Part shown: piece after piece, positions 6,392-9,387 of the stretch
How positions within the stretch are numbered: the stretch's first letter is position 1
How the letters are laid out: every line of letters begins with the position of its first letter
NCBI GenBank assembly: GCA_005878685.1
Contig: VBLN01000064.1
Coordinates: 3,393-12,779 of the forward strand
DNA from: Deltaproteobacteria bacterium
GTDB lineage: Bacteria > Desulfobacterota > Binatia > UBA9968
Direction: 5' to 3'
DNA: 9,387 nucleotides
Program-made: the position numbers and the translations under genes
Notes under the pieces: generated by a model
The model's input: the letters and a program-made list of their open reading frames with translations, nothing else
Told to the model about the DNA's origin: nothing
Databases searched by the model: none

Positions 6392-7102
6392 CTTTCCCAG
6401 GCGGCTGATATAGTACTCCCAGCCGCGCGCGGGAAAGCGCTCGTCCGCGTTGAAGGTCTCCAACTCTTCGGCGGTCAAGTAGCGTGGCTCGCCGTGGAGC
6501 AGCGCGAGGTGGGTAAGCTCGCCGAGCTTTGCGAGACGAACGGTCCGTTGTACGACCTGTTCGATACTGGCGCCAACCACCGTGTCCCCGTGGGCGCGCA
6601 TCAAGACGACCGGCTCATCGCCCAAAGCCTTAGCCAGCGCATCGCCGCGCTCGACTGTGCGCACGAGTCCCGCGCCCTGATAGATCGGCGGTCCGTTCAC
6701 GGAGAGAAATTTGCCGTAGTGGTGCAGCGGCCTCAGCTTGATGGGCAGAACGCTGAAGAGCGAACTCCAGATCGAGTGAGTATGGGCGATGCTCATCACG
6801 TCGGGACGGACCTTGAAAACGCAGGCATGAATCGGCCACTCATTCGGCGGGGTCTCTGCCCCACCTAGATATTTCCCATCAAGGTCCATCATGATCAGTC
6901 GTTCCACGGTTGCAAGACCGGGACTCACATTAGCGATGGTCAGAAACGCGTCCGCTCCCGGCACGCGCGCGCTGACATGTCCATAGCCGTCGGTAATGCC
7001 CTCTCGGTCAAGGACGCGGCAGGCGGTAACCAGCGTGCGCTTAAGTTCTTTGAGGTCCGATGCGTCAAAGGCGGGCACTTCCGGTCGACTAGAGAGAGCC
7101 AT
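6380..7102 (-). CDS. Class II aldolase/adducin-family protein (zinc-dependent aldolase or decarboxylase)
   Basis: The 240 residues fit the class II aldolase/adducin family (usually 210-270). The family signature is complete: GHVSAR (41-46) for substrate or phosphate binding, NEW with Glu88 as the probable catalytic acid/base, the zinc ligands His107 and His109 (AHTHS) and the third ligand His171 (RAHG). Fuculose-phosphate and ribulose-phosphate enzymes of this fold act on sugar phosphates, but other members act as lyases or decarboxylases on hydroxylated aromatic acids (for example dihydroxyphthalate decarboxylases), which would fit these neighbours better. ATG at 7102 has GGAGGA at 7106-7111. 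A sigma70-like promoter lies about 60 bases upstream. The stop codon is inside an inverted repeat. The fold is firm; the reaction is inferred only from context. Confidence 0.9.
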   Translation of the reverse strand: MALSSRPEVPAFDASDLKELKRTLVTACRVLDREGITDGYGHVSARVPGADAFLTIANVSPGLATVERLIMMDLDGKYLGGAETPPNEWPIHACVFKVRPDVMSIAHTHSIWSSLFSVLPIKLRPLHHYGKFLSVNGPPIYQGAGLVRTVERGDALAKALGDEPVVLMRAHGDTVVGASIEQVVQRTVRLAKLGELTHLALLHGEPRYLTAEELETFNADERFPARGWEYYISRLGKRES

Positions 7103-7146
7103 AGTTCCTCCGAGTATGGATCATCGATCGCCCAAAACTCTTGCGG

Positions 7147-7156
7147 CCATCGATGG
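7147..7156. promoter_or_regulatory. Palindrome at the predicted transcription start, possible second operator
   Basis: CCATCGATGG is a perfect 10-base palindrome lying across the start point predicted from the promoter at 7161-7189. The word CATCGAT recurs at 7122-7128. It could be a second regulator site, but palindromes of this length also occur by chance. Confidence 0.25.
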
Positions 7157-7160
7157 TGCG

Positions 7161-7189
7161 AATCTAGTAGGCCCCCTCGGTGCTGTCAA
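7161..7189 (-). promoter_or_regulatory. Candidate sigma70-type promoter of the aldolase gene and the leftward genes after it
   Basis: On the minus strand a perfect TTGACA (7184-7189) is followed after exactly 17 bases by TAGATT (7161-7166), which matches TATAAT at four of six positions including the first two and the last. Transcription would begin near 7154 and leave a leader of about 50 bases with the GGAGGA ribosome site. It is the best promoter-like pair I found in the window and would make the genes from 7102 leftward an independent unit. Confidence 0.55.
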
Positions 7190-7195
7190 GTCTCT

Positions 7196-7207
7196 GTCAA
7201 ATTTGAC
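7196..7207. promoter_or_regulatory. Perfect 12-base palindrome, candidate operator
   Basis: GTCAAATTTGAC is a perfect inverted repeat ending 7 bases upstream of the -35 box of the aldolase promoter. Its right half contains a second TTGACA (7195-7200, minus strand). The size and place suit a dimeric repressor or activator (GntR, TetR, MarR or IclR type). No regulator gene is in the window to match it. Confidence 0.4.
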
Positions 7208-7217
7208 CTTGAGCTTC

Positions 7218-8201
7218 TTACGTTTTCAGTCGTAGGAGTCGTTTGACGTTCCCCCCGAGAATCTTTTCCTTCTCCTCCTTCGAAATATCCATCTCTTCGA
7301 TGCTCGGGACGGCGCCGGGCAGGTCGCCGATGAGCAGGGGGAAATCACTCCCTAGAACCATTCTCTCGGCGCCGTAAAATTGGTAAGCCATCATCAGCGC
7401 GGGCTGGTAGAAGGAGACGGTGTCGCAATAAAGCTCTTTCAAATACTCGGAAGTTGGCTTCTTCGTTTTGATGCCGCACGTGGGATCGTGGTATCCCCGA
7501 TCGATTCTCCCCGCTAAGAAAGGTATTCCGGCCCCCAGATGGGAGATAACGAAGTTGAGTTCTGGAAACCTCTCAAGGACTCCGGAGTAGGCGAGTCGGG
7601 TCGCAGAAAGCATGACATCGAATTCGAACCCAAGGATAACTGCGAGCCGCCACTCTTGCATGACCTGCGCGCCCAAAGGGGTGGTCGGGTGGATGAATAT
7701 TGGGATTCCCAGCGCTTGCGCTCTCTCATAGACCGGAAGGAGAAAATCCGAGTCCGAGGTCTTGCCGGCCACGTTGGTGAGCATGCACATCCCTTTGAGC
7801 CCCAGATCCAAAATAGCGCGATCGAGCTCCTTCAAAGCCAGTTTGGTGTCGATGAGAGGAAGCATCGCCAGGGCCTGAAAATTTTTGGGGTATTTCTTCA
7901 CGACTTTAGCCAGCCCGTCATTGATGACACGGCTCATCTCGGCGCTTTCATCGGGTGAAAAACGGTCTACTCCGGGATGAGGCGTCGACAGGATCTGCAT
8001 GTCCACACGGTTCTCTTTAATTCTATCCAGCCTTGCCTCGATATCAAAAAACTCCTCTGTAACGGGGCCGACTTTGGTCCCCATGCTCAAAATAATTCTC
8101 TCTCCTTTCTGGTTCTTCTCAATCCTCACATCCCCGCTGGAGGCTTCGAGCTTCTTTAGGTATTCCTCAGGATAGAGATGGCAATGAAAATCGATGTTCA
8201 T
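7218..8201 (-). CDS. Amidohydrolase-2 family protein (ACMSD-like), probable metal-dependent decarboxylase or hydrolase
   Basis: The 327 residues form a TIM-barrel amidohydrolase with the full ACMSD-type residue set: His6 and His8 (DFHCHLYP), His171 (FIHP), His221 (SHLGAG) and Asp286 (GSDFPL). The sequence CDTVSFYQPALM before the last motif is typical of this branch. It has the same order and spacing of motifs as the amidohydrolase at 4476-5498 but is clearly divergent from it, so it is a paralogue with another substrate rather than a recent duplicate. ATG 8201 is preceded by a moderate GGGAGA ribosome site and lies 38 bases after the stop of the next amidohydrolase upstream, which suggests co-transcription. 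Downstream, 115 bases with a promoter separate it from the aldolase gene. It probably decarboxylates or hydrolyses a carboxylated intermediate. Confidence 0.88.
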   Translation of the reverse strand: MNIDFHCHLYPEEYLKKLEASSGDVRIEKNQKGERIILSMGTKVGPVTEEFFDIEARLDRIKENRVDMQILSTPHPGVDRFSPDESAEMSRVINDGLAKVVKKYPKNFQALAMLPLIDTKLALKELDRAILDLGLKGMCMLTNVAGKTSDSDFLLPVYERAQALGIPIFIHPTTPLGAQVMQEWRLAVILGFEFDVMLSATRLAYSGVLERFPELNFVISHLGAGIPFLAGRIDRGYHDPTCGIKTKKPTSEYLKELYCDTVSFYQPALMMAYQFYGAERMVLGSDFPLLIGDLPGAVPSIEEMDISKEEKEKILGGNVKRLLRLKT

Positions 8202-8239
8202 GGTTTCTCCCTTCTTGCGTATCGAATCTTTGAAACCGC

Positions 8240-9082
8240 CTATAGACCGAGTATTCGTTCGGCATTGCCATGAAAGATCTTCTCCATCAGCTCATCTGAG
8301 TAACCCAATTCTTGCCATTCTCGAAAGAGGCGATCATAGGCGATGCTTGGATAGTCGCTGCCGAACATGATCTTGTCCTTTAGCCGGCCTTTGATGTCCC
8401 GCTTCAATGCATCGGGAAAGTATTTGGGCGACCAACCCGACAGCTCCCACGAGACATTGCCCTTGTGCAGAGCCACGGCGATCATCTCCTCGGTCCAGGG
8501 CCATCCCGGGTGCGCGGCGACGATGCTGAGGTCTGGGAAATCAGCAGCGAGTCGGTCGATCGCGGCGGGGTGCGCGTGCCTTAGGATCGCCCCCAAGCCG
8601 CCGGGCATACCGGCGCCCATGCCTGTAGTGCCGACGTCGACCATGACCGGAACCTGTAGTTCGTTGATCGTTTCCCACAAGGGATAAAGCCGCCGGTCGT
8701 CGACGGAGAAATGACCCATGATGGGGTGAAAGTGAAAGCCGAGCATCCTGAGCTGCTTGATTGCCCTTTTGGCTTCTTCTATGGCGGCTTTGTCTTTGAA
8801 CGGATCGACCGCGGCCCATGCTTGTAGGATGACGTCCGGATTGTCATCCCGCATCTTGGCCACATAATCATTGGAGCAGGGCGGTGTTCCTGTGACGGTT
8901 TCGATGTCGAAAGCCACGAGCACGGCCTTGACGCCGACTTTCTTGAACTCTGCTACTACCTCCGCCTCGGTCTTGGCCGTCCAGGAGCGATTCCAGTATT
9001 TGGCGAGCGCTTCCACATACGGCCCCTGAGACTTGATCCAAGGCTCCGTGTTGGGATAGCAATGAAGGTCGACGATTCTCAT
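8240..9082 (-). CDS. Amidohydrolase-2 family protein with altered metal-site residues
   Basis: With ATG 9082 the protein has 280 residues, MRIVDLHCYP being a natural start. An in-frame TTG at 9091 would add three. It is a short amidohydrolase of a branch recognisable by GMGAGMPGG (155-162), SGWSPKYFP (215-223) and GSDYPS (241-246). Catalytic His191 (AAHPGW) and Asp243 are kept. However, the usual HxH is His7-x-Tyr9, and the position normally His on strand 5 appears to be Asp149 (VMVDVG). The metal site must therefore be altered or lost, or use other residues such as His117 and His119 (FHFHP). From memory, proteins of this branch include enzymes that hydrolyse aryl beta-ketoacyl-CoA in hydroxycinnamate degradation, but this is a weak guide. 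GAGG at 9086-9089 is only 3 bases from ATG 9082. It is the first gene of the leftward run. Confidence 0.85.
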   Translation of the reverse strand: MRIVDLHCYPNTEPWIKSQGPYVEALAKYWNRSWTAKTEAEVVAEFKKVGVKAVLVAFDIETVTGTPPCSNDYVAKMRDDNPDVILQAWAAVDPFKDKAAIEEAKRAIKQLRMLGFHFHPIMGHFSVDDRRLYPLWETINELQVPVMVDVGTTGMGAGMPGGLGAILRHAHPAAIDRLAADFPDLSIVAAHPGWPWTEEMIAVALHKGNVSWELSGWSPKYFPDALKRDIKGRLKDKIMFGSDYPSIAYDRLFREWQELGYSDELMEKIFHGNAERILGL

Positions 9083-9094
9083 GGACCTCAAATT

Positions 9095-9122
9095 CTTATC
9101 TGATGACGGAATGCCCTGTCAA
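9095..9122 (-). promoter_or_regulatory. Weak candidate promoter upstream of the first leftward amidohydrolase gene
   Basis: TTGACA (9117-9122, minus strand) is followed after 16 bases by GATAAG (9095-9100), which has four of six matches to TATAAT but lacks the final T. Transcription from it would start within about 10 bases of ATG 9082, leaving almost no leader and losing the ribosome site. It is therefore doubtful despite the perfect -35. Confidence 0.25.
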
Positions 9123-9387
9123 TTCCATGGTCGCAAGATTAGGTTTCGACCTCACCATCGTCGCTTTGAACGCCGCGCTCGATCGCTCACCTTGATTTCT
9201 TTACTTGTCGCTGGTTTATTCGCTGACTCGATTACGAGCACACGAACAACCATCAGGGAATCTGTTCTGGGATGCGACGCAAGCCGGTAGTGGCTAAGGT
9301 TATTAAGGATTCATCGCATTTAGGGGCTAAGTATCTACTCTCCCGCGCTGACGCCAATAGTAGGGTCTTCGTCGACCATGAGCTATG
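9123..9387. other. Right-hand region without a supported gene
   Basis: About 265 bases with a less GC-biased composition and no recognised coding sequence. A rightward frame is open from 9227 past the window edge. Its first ATG is at 9272 and it encodes a basic stretch beginning MRRKPVVAKV, without a ribosome site or known motif. It could be the start of a gene to the right or chance. No tRNA, terminator or transposon end was found. Confidence 0.4.

Noticed and set aside
6323..6868. 181-residue plus-strand frame over the aldolase gene
   Set aside because: It overlaps a gene with intact zinc ligands and family motifs, and itself shows no domain or ribosome site.
9081..9290. 69-residue plus-strand frame at the right end
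   Set aside because: It starts over the beginning of the amidohydrolase gene, has no ribosome site and no recognisable motif.

Overview
The window is a compact, almost entirely leftward (minus-strand) catabolic gene cluster from a moderately GC-rich bacterium. The cut-off C-terminus of one rightward gene lies at the left edge. Codon use, Shine-Dalgarno sites (GGAGG type) and gene packing are bacterial. The taxon cannot be fixed from the sequence. The AT-rich repeats built from TCCGAAA-like words, and the density of amidohydrolase, UbiD and CoxL-type genes, resemble uncultivated soil or sediment lineages such as Binatota (former 'Deltaproteobacteria' bins), Rokubacteria or NC10. That is an impression, not a proof.

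Layout from left to right. At 1-309 (+) is the end of a UbiD-family prenylated-FMN decarboxylase. Facing it, with 3 bases between the stop codons, is a 64-aa 4-oxalocrotonate tautomerase-like protein (313-507, -). Upstream in leftward order come the three subunits of a molybdenum hydroxylase of the xanthine dehydrogenase/CO dehydrogenase family: Mo subunit 523-2919, 2Fe-2S subunit 3101-3586 and FAD subunit 3589-4479. The Mo and 2Fe-2S genes are separated by an unusual 181-base spacer filled with a long imperfect inverted repeat. The FAD gene overlaps (ATGA) an ACMSD-like amidohydrolase (4476-5498). Next are a heme-oxygenase-like diiron (TenA/PqqC-like) protein (5565-6260), a second repeat-bearing spacer, and a class II aldolase/adducin protein (6380-7102) with a good sigma70-type promoter and palindromes upstream. 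Then come two more amidohydrolase-2 proteins (7218-8201 and 8240-9082). The last 300 bases hold no gene I can support.

How the genes may work together (inference). UbiD, ACMSD-like decarboxylases, a small tautomerase, a Mo hydroxylase and a class II aldolase all occur in pathways that hydroxylate, decarboxylate and cleave aromatic or heteroaromatic acids. The Mo enzyme would hydroxylate (or reduce) a ring carbon. The amidohydrolases and UbiD would decarboxylate or hydrolyse intermediates. The tautomerase would isomerise an enol product, and the aldolase-fold enzyme would cleave or decarboxylate. The diiron-type protein could add an oxidative step. No transporter, regulator, CoA ligase, ring-cleavage dioxygenase, UbiX or Mo-cofactor maturation gene is in the window, so the substrate cannot be named. 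Several enzymes show non-canonical active-site residues, so the pathway may not be a copy of a known one.
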